DNA of 64,000 nucleotides from contig JAVJSN010000017.1 of assembly GCA_040219355.1 (NCBI GenBank), forward strand, positions 287,141 through 351,140, written 5' to 3'. The position numbers and the translations under genes are program-made. Of this stretch, positions 52,241 to 60,965 are shown piece by piece (the stretch's first letter is position 1; each line of letters starts with the position of its first letter). A model generated the notes under the pieces. It made no database searches and was not told where the DNA came from. It worked only from the letters and a program-made list of their open reading frames with translations. This stretch comes from MH13 sp040219355. GTDB taxonomy: Bacteria > Pseudomonadota > Alphaproteobacteria > Rhizobiales > MH13.

Positions 52241-53959
52241 ATGCCAAGGACCAAATTGAATCCCGTCGATGAAACGCCCGACGTTGCTGGCGCGCAACCG
52301 GGCATGCAGGCTTTGGTGCGCGGTTTACGGATCCTCGATTTGATTGCCGAGGCGCGTGGTCCGATGCGCTTCACAACGCTGCTTGAAGGGTCAGGGTTGC
52401 CCAAGGGCACGCTCCATCGCATTCTCCAAACGCTGATCGATGAGCGTTATGTGCGCCTCACGGAACGCGACCAAAGCTACACGCTTGGCTCAAGGCCGTT
52501 TCAGCTTGCGCACAGGGTTTGGGATCAGTTTGATCTGAAGGGGGCGGCCGAGCCGGAGCTTCTGCGCCTTTCCTCGCTCTCCAAAGAGGCCGCGCGTCTT
52601 GGCATCCTGGATGGTGGGAAAGTTCTCTATATTGATCAACGCGATACGCCGCATCAGATAAAACTCGCCAATGGTGTGGGATCGCGTGCTGCCGTGCATG
52701 CCACTGCGTTGGGCAAGGCAATGGCAGCACACATGAGCGCTGCCGAGCGCCGCGATCTCATTTCCGATACGGATTTGACGCCTTTCACCGACCAAACCAT
52801 CATCCAGCCAGGCGATCTTGATCAGCAACTCAACATCATCAAGGCCCGTGGCTATGCCGTCAGTTGTGGAGAGCAGCATAATGATGTGAACGCTGTTGCA
52901 GCCCCAATTCTTGATCACCGTGCCCGGCCCATCGGTGCGGTTGGTATTGTCGGGCCAGCTTATCGACTCCCTGAAGAGAAGCTCCATGCGTTAGGGCGCG
53001 ATATGATTGAAGCCGCGCGCCGTATAGCAGGCAATGTCGGTGAGTTGGCAATGTCCATAGCAGTTAACCCGCGCCCACTGGGTCTGGTGCATGACACCAT
53101 AGACGTTGCAATTCCTGGCACGGATTTTCTGGCCGAAGGTCCCTTCTGGGATGCGCCAACGGGGCAGTTGCATTGGGTGGATATTCTGGCGCCCTCGGTT
53201 ATTTCCGCCAATATCGAAACAGCCGAACGCCATGCGCGCCCTATGCCAGAACTGGTTGGGGTTGCGATCCCCAAGCGCTCAGGTGGGTTCATCTGCGCGA
53301 CCGAAACCGGCATTCGTGCGCTGGAGACCGATGGAAATGTGGTGACACTGGCCGAACCTGAGGCAGACCGTCCGGGCAACCGATTCAACGATGGCAAATG
53401 TGATGCTAAGGGCCGTTTGTGGCTTGGCTCGTTGGCGATCAACACCGAGCCTAACCAGGGCGCGCTTTGGCGCTATGATGCGTCCGGTGAGGCCATTCAG
53501 ATGGTATCAGGTGTGCACATCTCCAACGGCCTGGGTTGGAGCCCGGACCAGAAGACATTCTATTTCACTGACAGTGGGCCACGCATAATCTGGGCCTATG
53601 ATTTCGACCTGGAAGCCGGGACTCTCGGCGAGAGGCGTTTGTTCACCAAGATCGAACCAAACGAGGGCGTACCAGATGGTCTGTGTGTGGATGCCGAAGG
53701 CGGCGTGTGGACGGCCCTTTGGGATGGCTGGGGTGTGCGGCGCTATCGCCCGGATGGCACTGTGGATCGCACGATCATGCTTCCCATTCCGCGCCCCACC
53801 AGTTGCACCTTTGGTGGGCCAGACCTTACCACGCTCTATGTAACCTCTGCACGTATTCGCCTTTCAGCTCAGCAACTGGACGATGCGCCTCTCTCGGGCA
53901 GTATTTTCGCCATTCAAACCGACATCAAAGGACAGCACGACATCCCGTTCGCGGGCTGA
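52241..53959 (+). CDS. IclR regulator fused to SMP-30/gluconolactonase domain
   Basis: The protein is 572 residues in two parts. Residues ~21-85 are an IclR winged HTH (ALVRGLRILDLIAEARGP, LPKGTLHRILQTLIDERY). Residues ~95-275 are the IclR effector domain (VLYIDQRDTPHQIKLANGVG, HATALGKAMAA, GYAVSCGEQHNDVNAVAAPI). Residues ~285-570 are a complete SGL beta-propeller with all four metal ligands visible: Glu in LAEGPFWDAP, Asn in GNRFNDGKCD, Asn in HISNGLGWSPD and Asp in GVPDGLCVDAEG. It could be both regulator and working lactonase, or use the propeller as a sugar-lactone sensor. IclR proteins are normally ~260 residues. It starts the sugar-acid operon. Confidence 0.93.
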   Translation: MPRTKLNPVDETPDVAGAQPGMQALVRGLRILDLIAEARGPMRFTTLLEGSGLPKGTLHRILQTLIDERYVRLTERDQSYTLGSRPFQLAHRVWDQFDLKGAAEPELLRLSSLSKEAARLGILDGGKVLYIDQRDTPHQIKLANGVGSRAAVHATALGKAMAAHMSAAERRDLISDTDLTPFTDQTIIQPGDLDQQLNIIKARGYAVSCGEQHNDVNAVAAPILDHRARPIGAVGIVGPAYRLPEEKLHALGRDMIEAARRIAGNVGELAMSIAVNPRPLGLVHDTIDVAIPGTDFLAEGPFWDAPTGQLHWVDILAPSVISANIETAERHARPMPELVGVAIPKRSGGFICATETGIRALETDGNVVTLAEPEADRPGNRFNDGKCDAKGRLWLGSLAINTEPNQGALWRYDASGEAIQMVSGVHISNGLGWSPDQKTFYFTDSGPRIIWAYDFDLEAGTLGERRLFTKIEPNEGVPDGLCVDAEGGVWTALWDGWGVRRYRPDGTVDRTIMLPIPRPTSCTFGGPDLTTLYVTSARIRLSAQQLDDAPLSGSIFAIQTDIKGQHDIPFAG

Positions 53960-53983
53960 ACAGGCTGCATAAAGGAAACGCCG

Positions 53984-55063
53984 ATGGCTGATCTTAAAAT
54001 CACCGGGCTGCACAAGGCCTATGGCAATGTGGAGGTGCTTAAGGACATCAATCTGTCCATCGCGCATGGAGAGTTTGTGGTGTTCGTTGGGCCGTCGGGG
54101 TGTGGCAAGTCCACCTTACTACGGATGATCTGTGGGCTTGATGAGGTCTCCTCAGGCTCGCTTGCTGTGGGTGGTGAGATCGTCAACGACGTGCCGTCTT
54201 CCAAGCGGGGCATCGCGATGGTGTTTCAGTCTTACGCGCTCTATCCGCACATGAGTGTGGCAGCAAACATGGGCTATGCACTGAAGCTGGCCAAAACGCC
54301 TAAGGATGAGATCGAGCGTCGTGTGCACAACGCGGCCAGCATTTTGAAAATTGAAGACTATTTGGACCGCAAGCCACGTGCACTTTCCGGCGGTCAGCGT
54401 CAGCGTGTCGCGATTGGCCGGGCAATTGTCCGCGAGCCAGAAATTTTCCTGTTCGATGAGCCGCTTTCAAACCTTGATGCTGCCCTGCGTGTGGATATGC
54501 GCATTGAGTTTGGGCGCTTGAAAGAGCGGCTGGGCACGACGATGGTTTACGTGACCCATGACCAGGTCGAGGCGATGACACTGGCCGATAAGATCGTGGT
54601 GATGAACGAAGGGCGCATTGAGCAGGTCGGTAGCCCCATTGAGCTTTATGAGCGGCCGGCCAACCGGTTTGTTGCTGGCTTTATTGGCTCGCCTAAGATG
54701 AATTTTCTGCCCGTTACCAGTGCAAGTGGCGAGCATACATTGCCCAGCGGTCATATTACGCTGCCCGATATGCCGGCAGGTGTTAGCGAAGTTGGTGTGC
54801 GACCTGAACATGTGCGTGTCGGCAAAGACGGCATTGCCACCGTCAGTGGCACCATCGTCACCACAGAGCATTTGGGTTCCGACACATTCGCATTGGTTGA
54901 TGTTGCCGCCGATCAGCGCCCAGTGATGGTCCGCCTGCCAGGCGAGCAGCGTTTGCCAAGCCGTAGCACGGTGGACCTGACCTTTGATCGTGATGCGGTC
55001 TATCTGTTTGCCTCAAATGGCGCCGCTATACCTCTGAATGATGCTAAAGCCGATGCGGCGTGA
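53984..55063 (+). CDS. Carbohydrate ABC transporter ATP-binding protein, UgpC/MsmK type
   Basis: The 359-residue CUT1 ATPase has Walker A GPSGCGKST, MVFQSYALYPHMSVAANMGY, signature LSGGQRQRVAIGRAIV, Walker B IFLFDEPLSNLDAAL and VTHDQVEAMTLADK, with a C-terminal TOBE domain (GVRPEHVRVG). It is encoded before, not after, its binding protein (56007) and permeases (58262, 59209). Its stop overlaps the SDR start (TGATG). Confidence 0.93.
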   Translation: MADLKITGLHKAYGNVEVLKDINLSIAHGEFVVFVGPSGCGKSTLLRMICGLDEVSSGSLAVGGEIVNDVPSSKRGIAMVFQSYALYPHMSVAANMGYALKLAKTPKDEIERRVHNAASILKIEDYLDRKPRALSGGQRQRVAIGRAIVREPEIFLFDEPLSNLDAALRVDMRIEFGRLKERLGTTMVYVTHDQVEAMTLADKIVVMNEGRIEQVGSPIELYERPANRFVAGFIGSPKMNFLPVTSASGEHTLPSGHITLPDMPAGVSEVGVRPEHVRVGKDGIATVSGTIVTTEHLGSDTFALVDVAADQRPVMVRLPGEQRLPSRSTVDLTFDRDAVYLFASNGAAIPLNDAKADAA

Positions 55064-55875
55064 TGCTGGAACGCTCGGACCATGAAGAGCTGCATCCAGT
55101 TGAGATAGAAGCGGCCAGTTACCCGTCTCTGGCGGGGCGTGGCGTGGTGATCACCGGTGGTGGTTCTGGCATCGGCATGTATTTGGTTGAAGCCTTCTGC
55201 GCTCAAGGTGCGAAGGTTGGATTCATTGACCGCGATGCCGCAGCAGCTGACCATGTGGTCAATGCTTGCACCCAAATGACGGGTAATGCGCCAAGCTTTG
55301 CGCAGGCGGATGTCACCGATATCCAAGCGCTTCAATCAGCTATTGATGCGCTTCGCGACGCGATCGGTCCAATCACCACCCTCATCAACAATGCTGGCAA
55401 TGATGATCGCAAGCCCCTTGCCGATGTGACGCCCGATTATTGGGACGAGCGCATGAACGTAAATTTGCGCCATCAGTTTTTTGCTGCGCAAGCCGTTCTT
55501 CCTGCCATGCAAACAGCTGGTGGCGGGGCCATCATCCATATGGGCTCCAACAGCTGGATGCAGGGCGCGCCAGGGCTGATTTTTTACACCACCGCGAAAA
55601 GTGCCGTTCAAGGGCTTACCCGCTGTATGGCGCGCGAAGTGGGTGAGGCAAACGTTCGCGTCAACTCCATCGCCCCAGGCTGGATTCTCACCGAGCGGCA
55701 AGTGAGCCGTGCCAAAGCGATCTATCAAGGCAAATTTGATGACTATCTGGAGCGCCAGTGTCTCAAAGAGTTTCTTTTGCCGCCCGATATCGCGCGCATG
55801 GCACTCTTTTTGGCCGCTGACGATAGCCGCATGATCACCGGGCAGACCTTCATCGTCGACGGTGGCGTGGTCTGA
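55063..55875 (+). CDS. Short-chain dehydrogenase/reductase (SDR), sugar dehydrogenase-like
   Basis: The protein is 270 residues from the ATG at 55063; a GTG three bases earlier is possible. It has cofactor motif TGGGSGIG (~30-37), DRDAAAADHV after the second strand, NNAGNDDR, catalytic Ser in HMGSNSWMQG and Tyr/Lys in FYTTAKSAVQGLTR, with C-terminal FIVDGGVV. A ~20-residue N-terminal extension precedes the fold. SDRs of this style oxidise L-fucose, galactose, arabinose or similar to lactones. In this operon it would be the first oxidation step, feeding the SMP-30-type lactonase domain. Confidence 0.9.
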   Translation: MLERSDHEELHPVEIEAASYPSLAGRGVVITGGGSGIGMYLVEAFCAQGAKVGFIDRDAAAADHVVNACTQMTGNAPSFAQADVTDIQALQSAIDALRDAIGPITTLINNAGNDDRKPLADVTPDYWDERMNVNLRHQFFAAQAVLPAMQTAGGGAIIHMGSNSWMQGAPGLIFYTTAKSAVQGLTRCMAREVGEANVRVNSIAPGWILTERQVSRAKAIYQGKFDDYLERQCLKEFLLPPDIARMALFLAADDSRMITGQTFIVDGGVV

Positions 55876-55896
55876 CAAATATCGAATAGAAGAATT

Positions 55897-55913
55897 TTGG
55901 AACGTAGTTTCAA
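55897..55913. promoter_or_regulatory. 17-bp IclR-type operator, site 2
   Basis: TTGGAACGTAGTTTCAA is a near-perfect palindrome (TTGGAAC, GTA, GTTTCAA), the same motif as at 52192 in opposite orientation. It lies ~95 bp before the binding-protein start, in the gap after the SDR gene, suggesting a second promoter within the locus controlled by the same IclR-type regulator. Confidence 0.75.
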
Positions 55914-55953
55914 AAAACTATTGCGCGCAATGAAAACCCTTGCTAACCATATC

Positions 55954-55970
55954 ATGGAACCGAGTTTCAA
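55954..55970. promoter_or_regulatory. 17-bp IclR-type operator, site 3
   Basis: ATGGAACCGAGTTTCAA repeats site 2 with changes at the first base and in the spacer, 57 bp start to start from it, that is between five and six helical turns. Paired sites would allow looping or cooperative binding. It is 37 bp before the binding-protein ATG, so bound regulator could block the promoter. Confidence 0.7.
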
Positions 55971-56006
55971 AAAGAGGCCGGTTGTCGAATCCACCGGGAG
56001 GAATCC

Positions 56007-57254
56007 ATGTCTATCGTTACCAATCTAATGCGCGGAGCCATCATCGGGGGCGTGCTTGGCGTCAGCGCTACAGTCGCCCACGCGCAAGTGGAGTTTATGA
56101 GCTGGACGGTCACCGAAGAGACTGGCGAAGCTGCGATCAACTCCATGATCGAGAGCTTTGACGGCGAGGTTGAAGCGCAGGGTTATGCTTGGGGTGAAAT
56201 GAACCGCAACTATCTGCTGCGTTCGCGCTCTGGCACCGCGCCGGATGTTGGCCAAAGCCAGGGTCGCTTGCTGCCGATCATTGCCAATCTTGCGGGTATG
56301 CAGGACCTCAACGAGGTTATCGGCCGCGAAACACTGTTGGAAATGTTTGATGAGGGCTTCCTTGCCATGGGTGAGGTTGATGGGCGCCAGGTTGCCTTGC
56401 CCTGGATCACTGGCACCATCGGTATGGTTGCCAACCGCGAAGTTCTCGATGCTGCTGGTGTCGATGATATTCCAGTGACGGTAGACGAGTTTCGCGAGGC
56501 TCTTGTCGCCGTGCGTGACAATGTTCCCAACGCCGTGCCGCTTGGCTTGGCGACGAAAAACGCCAACTCGATCTTGCTCGATTACATGACGTGGGTTTGG
56601 ATTTTTGGCGGCGATCCGTTGAATGCCGATGGCCAGCCCGACGTAAACTCTCCTGAAGCGATTGCGGCGCTCGAGTTCATGGCGAGCGCGGTGCAGGAGC
56701 GACTGGCCGCTCCTGAAATTGACCGACCGGATGCCCGCCGTCTGTTCGCTCAGGGTGCAACAGCTTTCTATATTGATGCCCCCGTTGCACGCACTTTTGC
56801 ACGACAGTTCTCTGGCCGAGGTGAAGAGATCGATCCGGCGGTTGTGCCCATCCGCGCGCCAGTGCTGAACGAGGGCGACACACCAGTTTCTCTTCAGTGG
56901 GGTCATGTTTTGGTGCTGTTCGGAGATGAAAACGGTAGCGCTGACAGCGATGCGGCGCGCTGGATGATGCATCTTTTGGCCGATGAGCAGTTGATTGACT
57001 ACGCTGTTGGTCAGTCTGTGCTCCCGGCTACACGAAGCGGTATCGCCTCCGATGCTGTTGAGGCTGATCAGTATCTTGCCGACTGGGCTGCAACAGCCGT
57101 CGCGCCGCGCCGCAACTCGATTGCCTCGTTGGAAAATGGTGCAGAGATTGCCACCATCATCGGTGAGGAATATCAGGCCGCAATTCTGGGTCAGAAATCA
57201 GCCGAAGAGGCTGCCAACGATATGCAGTCTCGCCTGGAAGAGGCGATGAACTAG
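56007..57254 (+). CDS. Carbohydrate ABC transporter substrate-binding protein (SBP_bac_1)
   Basis: The 415-residue periplasmic protein has signal peptide MSIVTNLMRGAIIGGVLGVS, cleaved near AHA-QVEF at ~26. The CUT1 fold is seen in MSWTVTEETGEAAINSMIES, GTAPDVGQSQGRLLPIIANL, VALPWITGTIGMVANREVLD and SLQWGHVLVLFGDENGSADS. GGGAGGAATCC precedes the ATG. It has its own promoter region with two IclR-type sites. The ligand is probably a sugar or sugar-acid compound degraded by the enzymes downstream. Confidence 0.93.
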   Translation: MSIVTNLMRGAIIGGVLGVSATVAHAQVEFMSWTVTEETGEAAINSMIESFDGEVEAQGYAWGEMNRNYLLRSRSGTAPDVGQSQGRLLPIIANLAGMQDLNEVIGRETLLEMFDEGFLAMGEVDGRQVALPWITGTIGMVANREVLDAAGVDDIPVTVDEFREALVAVRDNVPNAVPLGLATKNANSILLDYMTWVWIFGGDPLNADGQPDVNSPEAIAALEFMASAVQERLAAPEIDRPDARRLFAQGATAFYIDAPVARTFARQFSGRGEEIDPAVVPIRAPVLNEGDTPVSLQWGHVLVLFGDENGSADSDAARWMMHLLADEQLIDYAVGQSVLPATRSGIASDAVEADQYLADWAATAVAPRRNSIASLENGAEIATIIGEEYQAAILGQKSAEEAANDMQSRLEEAMN

Positions 57255-57287
57255 GCGTTTCCGGTACACCGTGTCTCCCACTGGTTG

Positions 57288-57337
57288 GGGGCGGCATCTC
57301 CCAGACATTTCTTTTAGAAATGTATCTTCGCCGCCCC
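57288..57337 (+). terminator. Nested hairpin after the binding-protein gene
   Basis: An outer stem GGGGCGGC (57288-57295) with GCCGCCCC (57330-57337) encloses a perfect inner hairpin ACATTTCT (57305-57312), loop TTT, AGAAATGT (57316-57323). It lies between the binding-protein and dioxygenase genes and matches the pattern of stem-loops after every importer binding-protein gene in this window. Confidence 0.6.
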
Positions 57338-57452
57338 TACCACTTTTCTACCGACTATTTGAATTCACAAGTTTTCCCGCAACGACACACGGCACCTGGA
57401 AGGATGCCCGCTTCGCGTCGTTCAGTTTTCGAACCAAACCGGAGCCAAAACC

Positions 57453-58265
57453 ATGACCAATCCATTTCATCTCACCGATACAGAAATCGAAGCTTTTCAC
57501 CGCGACGGGTATATCATCCGCAAGGGTCTGTTCTCTTCCCAGGAGGTCGACACACTCAACAGCGTGGTGAACAACGATCCAAAAATTGCTGAAAGTGTCT
57601 ATGGGCTTGCCGATGCGCAGGGGGCGACAACAGAGTTGGCGCTTTGGCACCATCTGGGTGACGACATGTTCGCCGCTGTGGCGCGCAGTCGTAGGATTGT
57701 CGATAATCTGGAAACCCTGATGGGTGGCGAGATGGCCTTCTACCATTCCAAGCTCACCTTAAAGCGCCCCAAAGTTGGCGGCGCTTGGGATTGGCATCAA
57801 GATTATGGCTACTGGTATCGCAACGGCTATCTGTTTCCGCATATGGCTAGCGTTTTCATTGCGCTTGATCCCTCCCGCAAGGAAAATGGCTGTCTTCAGG
57901 TGTTGAAGGGCTCACACCATCTTGGCCGTATCGAGCATGGCGTGAACGAAGGTCAGGTCGGTGCCGATATGGTGCGTGTCAACGCCGCGCTCGAGCGGCT
58001 GGAGTTGGTCTATGCGGAAATGGACCCAGGCGATGCGCTGTTCTTCCACGGGAACACGCTGCATGCTTCCAGCGCCAACACATCTGATCGTACACGCAAT
58101 GTGCTGCTGTGCTGTTACAACCGCGCTGACAACGCGCCGTTTCTTGACCGCCCAAACAATGGGCACTCCAAGATCGACAAGCTCGATGACGCCCGCGTGA
58201 TGGATTACGCAACCAAACCGTTGGATGCTGAGCGTTCGTTCGACAAAGCCATGGTATCCGCGTGA
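57453..58265 (+). CDS. Phytanoyl-CoA dioxygenase (PhyH) family Fe(II)/2-oxoglutarate oxygenase
   Basis: This 270-residue non-heme iron oxygenase has the HxD pair in DWHQDYGYWYRNGYLFPH (~111-128), the distal His in LFFHGNTLHASSANTSDRTR and the 2-oxoglutarate-binding Arg just after. FHRDGYIIRKGLF at the N-terminus is typical of PhyH. Such enzymes hydroxylate or oxidatively demethylate small molecules, including quorum factors, ectoine and natural products. Lodged between an importer binding protein and its permeases, it probably modifies the imported compound, for example by removing an O- or N-methyl group or hydroxylating a deoxy position. The GTG of the next gene overlaps its stop. Confidence 0.9.
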   Translation: MTNPFHLTDTEIEAFHRDGYIIRKGLFSSQEVDTLNSVVNNDPKIAESVYGLADAQGATTELALWHHLGDDMFAAVARSRRIVDNLETLMGGEMAFYHSKLTLKRPKVGGAWDWHQDYGYWYRNGYLFPHMASVFIALDPSRKENGCLQVLKGSHHLGRIEHGVNEGQVGADMVRVNAALERLELVYAEMDPGDALFFHGNTLHASSANTSDRTRNVLLCCYNRADNAPFLDRPNNGHSKIDKLDDARVMDYATKPLDAERSFDKAMVSA

Positions 58266-59209
58266 GCGATAGCACACTACCTCTCGGGGCATCGGAACCG
58301 CGATTGCCGGTGTCTCGCCATGCCAAGCGCGGCGGCTTGAAGGCTGGCGAAGGGCGCTTCGGCGTCCTTCTCCTGGTTCCAGCGCTCACGGCCTTTGGCT
58401 TGGTGGTGTTCTGGCCGTTCCTCCAAGCGCTCGGCTTGTCGCTCTATGAGTACACGCTGCAGACGCCTGAACCGGTCTGGAACGGCTTGGAGAATTTCCG
58501 CGAAGCGTTGTCCAGTTCTTCGGTGCGCCAGTCTTTCGTGGTCACCGCCATCTATGTGTTTTTTGCCACTTTCTTTTCCATTGTTCTTGGTCTGGCGTGG
58601 GCGCTGATCCTCAACCAACCGTTCCGTGGACGTTCAGTTTTGCGTTCGGTGTCACTGCTGCCCTGGATCATGCCATCGGTGGTCACAGCGTTCCTTTGGG
58701 GTTGGATTTTCAATTCCCGCTACGGGTTGCTGAACTACGCCGCGCTGGAAACTGGCATGGTGGAGTATCCGCAGGCTTGGCTCTCCACATCCGGCGGCGC
58801 AATGGCAGCGATCATCATCACCAAGGTTTGGATATCCATTCCGCTGTTTATGGCGTTCTTCTTGGCTGGATTGGCGTCGCTTGATCGCGAGCAGATTGAG
58901 GCGGCGCGCGTCGATGGCGCTGGCAATTGGCCGGTGCTCAAAGACCATATCCTACCGCATCTGCGACCTGTGATGCTGGTGGTCATTGTGCTCGCCATGA
59001 TCGGCAATTTGCAACAGTTCGATACCATTTGGGCGCTCACGGGTGGCGGGCCGGTGAGGGCAACCACCGTTCTGTCAGTGGAAGTCTATCGTCGCGCATT
59101 CGAGCAGTGGGACATCGGCATGGCGGCCACTGTCGGTGTGCTTTGGGTCGCAACCATTCTGCCACCAGCCTATTTCTATCTGCGCCAATTGATGAAGGGC
59201 AGCGACTGA
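58262..59209 (+). CDS. Carbohydrate ABC transporter permease, MalF/UgpA type
   Basis: The 315-residue permease has a polar N-terminal tail of ~35 residues, six membrane segments starting at FGVLLLVPALTAFGLVVF, and EAA loop LDREQIEAARVDGAGNWPVL followed by HILPHLRP. The GTG start overlaps the dioxygenase stop, and its own stop overlaps the next start (TGATG). It is the channel subunit for the binding protein at 56007. Confidence 0.92.
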   Translation: MSDSTLPLGASEPRLPVSRHAKRGGLKAGEGRFGVLLLVPALTAFGLVVFWPFLQALGLSLYEYTLQTPEPVWNGLENFREALSSSSVRQSFVVTAIYVFFATFFSIVLGLAWALILNQPFRGRSVLRSVSLLPWIMPSVVTAFLWGWIFNSRYGLLNYAALETGMVEYPQAWLSTSGGAMAAIIITKVWISIPLFMAFFLAGLASLDREQIEAARVDGAGNWPVLKDHILPHLRPVMLVVIVLAMIGNLQQFDTIWALTGGGPVRATTVLSVEVYRRAFEQWDIGMAATVGVLWVATILPPAYFYLRQLMKGSD

Positions 59210-60045
59210 TGCTTGACCTTTCCTCCACTCAAGCCAAGCTTGTGTTCGGCCTTATCGCAGGGCTTATCGCGCTGTTTCTGTTCTTCCCGGTCTATTGGCT
59301 GGTCGTGTCGGCGTTGAAGCCTGACGCAGAGCTCTATTCGCTTACCCCGACGCTCTTTCCACAATCGGTCACGCTCACTCATTTCCGCACCGCCTTGTTT
59401 GAAGGTGATCTCCCCCTCCACCTTTCCAATTCGCTGATCGTGTCGCTTTCTTCAGCCACCATCAACGCGACACTCGCCGTCTATGCCGGCTATTCGTTCG
59501 CCAAATACCGCTACTTCGGGCGCAAGCCGGTGATGCTGTTCATGCTGTCGGCACAGATGTTCCCATTCGGCCTACTGCTCATAACCATCTACCCGATTTT
59601 TACCAGCTGGGGGCTGATCGACACCCGGCTCGGGTTGATGCTTTCCTACATAGTGTTCGCGCTGCCTGTGGCGACTTACATGCTATATTCCTACTTCAGC
59701 CAAGTGCCCAATGAGCTGATTGAAGCAGCACGGGCGGATGGCGCCAGTGACCTGCGCATCTTCCATACCATTGTGCTTCCCATCTCCATTCCACCCATCG
59801 TGACGGTTTTTCTCTACTCCTTCATGTGGAGCTGGAATGATCTGCTCTATTCCCTCACGCTCATCATTTCAGATGATAAGCGCACCGTCGGTCCGGGGCT
59901 TCTTCTGAACTATCTCAACGAGTCCAACGCCGATTGGGGCGGGGCTATGGCCGCTTCGCTGCTTGCTGCTTTGCCCGTGGTGCTCGGGTTTATGGCCTTG
60001 CAGCGTTACTTCATCCAGGGCGTGACGGCAGGAGCAGTGAAATGA
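59209..60045 (+). CDS. Carbohydrate ABC transporter permease, MalG/UgpE type
   Basis: The protein is 278 residues from the ATG at 59209, overlapping the previous stop; the longer open frame upstream is a shadow inside that gene. It has six membrane segments, EAA loop PNELIEAARADGASDLRIFH followed by VLPISIPP, and the end FIQGVTAGAVK. Its stop overlaps the start of the first DHDPS-family gene (ATGA). Confidence 0.92.
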   Translation: MLDLSSTQAKLVFGLIAGLIALFLFFPVYWLVVSALKPDAELYSLTPTLFPQSVTLTHFRTALFEGDLPLHLSNSLIVSLSSATINATLAVYAGYSFAKYRYFGRKPVMLFMLSAQMFPFGLLLITIYPIFTSWGLIDTRLGLMLSYIVFALPVATYMLYSYFSQVPNELIEAARADGASDLRIFHTIVLPISIPPIVTVFLYSFMWSWNDLLYSLTLIISDDKRTVGPGLLLNYLNESNADWGGAMAASLLAALPVVLGFMALQRYFIQGVTAGAVK

Positions 60046-60965
60046 CCTTGAAGGGCACGTTTCCAGTTCTTTGCACGCCGTTTCATGATGATGGCACAAT
60101 CGACCATACGGGTTTTGACCGGCTGGTTGATTTCATATTGGAAGCGGGTGCCGATGGATGTGTCTATCCAGGCGTTGCCTCCGAGGTCGATACGCTAAGC
60201 GACGATGAGCGTGGCGACATGGTCGCCCGCCTCGGTGCACGACTGAAGGGTCGCATTCCTTTCATTGTTGGGGCAAGCGCAGACAGCCCAGCGACCGCTG
60301 CCTATCATGTTCACCTAGGCGCAGAGGCGTGCGCTGCCTGCGCGATGGTGATGGCGCCAGCTAAACTTGGCACCGATGATGGCGCACACACGACCTTCTT
60401 CAGACAAGTGGCCAAGGTGAGTGCGATCCCCATCATGTTACAAAATGCGCCGTCACCCATAGGCGCAGGGCTTTCGGCTGAGACGGTCGCAACAGTGGCC
60501 AATGCGATACCGGGCGTGCAGTACGTCAAAGAAGAAACCATGCCCTGTGGGCAAAATCTCACCTTGATCCAAGATGCCTGCGGGGACGCCATCAAAGGCG
60601 TGTTTGGCGGGGCAGGTGGGCGCTACATCACTGATGAGTTGGCGCGCGGATCGTTGGGAACGATGCCCGCCAGCGAGCTAGCCGATCTGCACGTAGCCTT
60701 GGTGCGGGCTTGGCGTTCTGGTGATGAAGCCGAAGCCCGGCGCTTGTTCATGGTTTCCATGCCCGCGCTGAACTTTCAGGCGATTTTCCGCATGCATATG
60801 ACCAAAGAAACGCTACGCCTGCGCGGTGTGCTGGACAGCACTCATGTGCGCGGTAAGGGACCGGTCATGGATGCCGGCGATCGCGCCGAACTGCACGCCC
60901 TGCTTGACCAACTTGCGCCCGAACTGACGTTTGCGCCCCTTGCCCTGAAAGTCGCTGCTGAATGA
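60042..60965 (+). CDS. Dihydrodipicolinate synthase/N-acetylneuraminate lyase family aldolase, first copy
   Basis: This 307-residue class I aldolase-fold (beta/alpha)8 protein has the Schiff-base Lys in YVKEET (~165). The phosphate/carboxylate loop is YPGVASEVDTLSDDE, where DHDPS has GTTGE. The usual catalytic Tyr of the YNxP motif appears as Gln in IMLQNAPSPIG. True lysine-pathway synthases keep Thr-Thr and Tyr, so this is a catabolic relative, probably a 2-keto-3-deoxy sugar-acid aldolase or dehydratase. Its ATG overlaps the permease stop and its stop overlaps the dehydratase gene. Confidence 0.9.
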   Translation: MTLKGTFPVLCTPFHDDGTIDHTGFDRLVDFILEAGADGCVYPGVASEVDTLSDDERGDMVARLGARLKGRIPFIVGASADSPATAAYHVHLGAEACAACAMVMAPAKLGTDDGAHTTFFRQVAKVSAIPIMLQNAPSPIGAGLSAETVATVANAIPGVQYVKEETMPCGQNLTLIQDACGDAIKGVFGGAGGRYITDELARGSLGTMPASELADLHVALVRAWRSGDEAEARRLFMVSMPALNFQAIFRMHMTKETLRLRGVLDSTHVRGKGPVMDAGDRAELHALLDQLAPELTFAPLALKVAAE

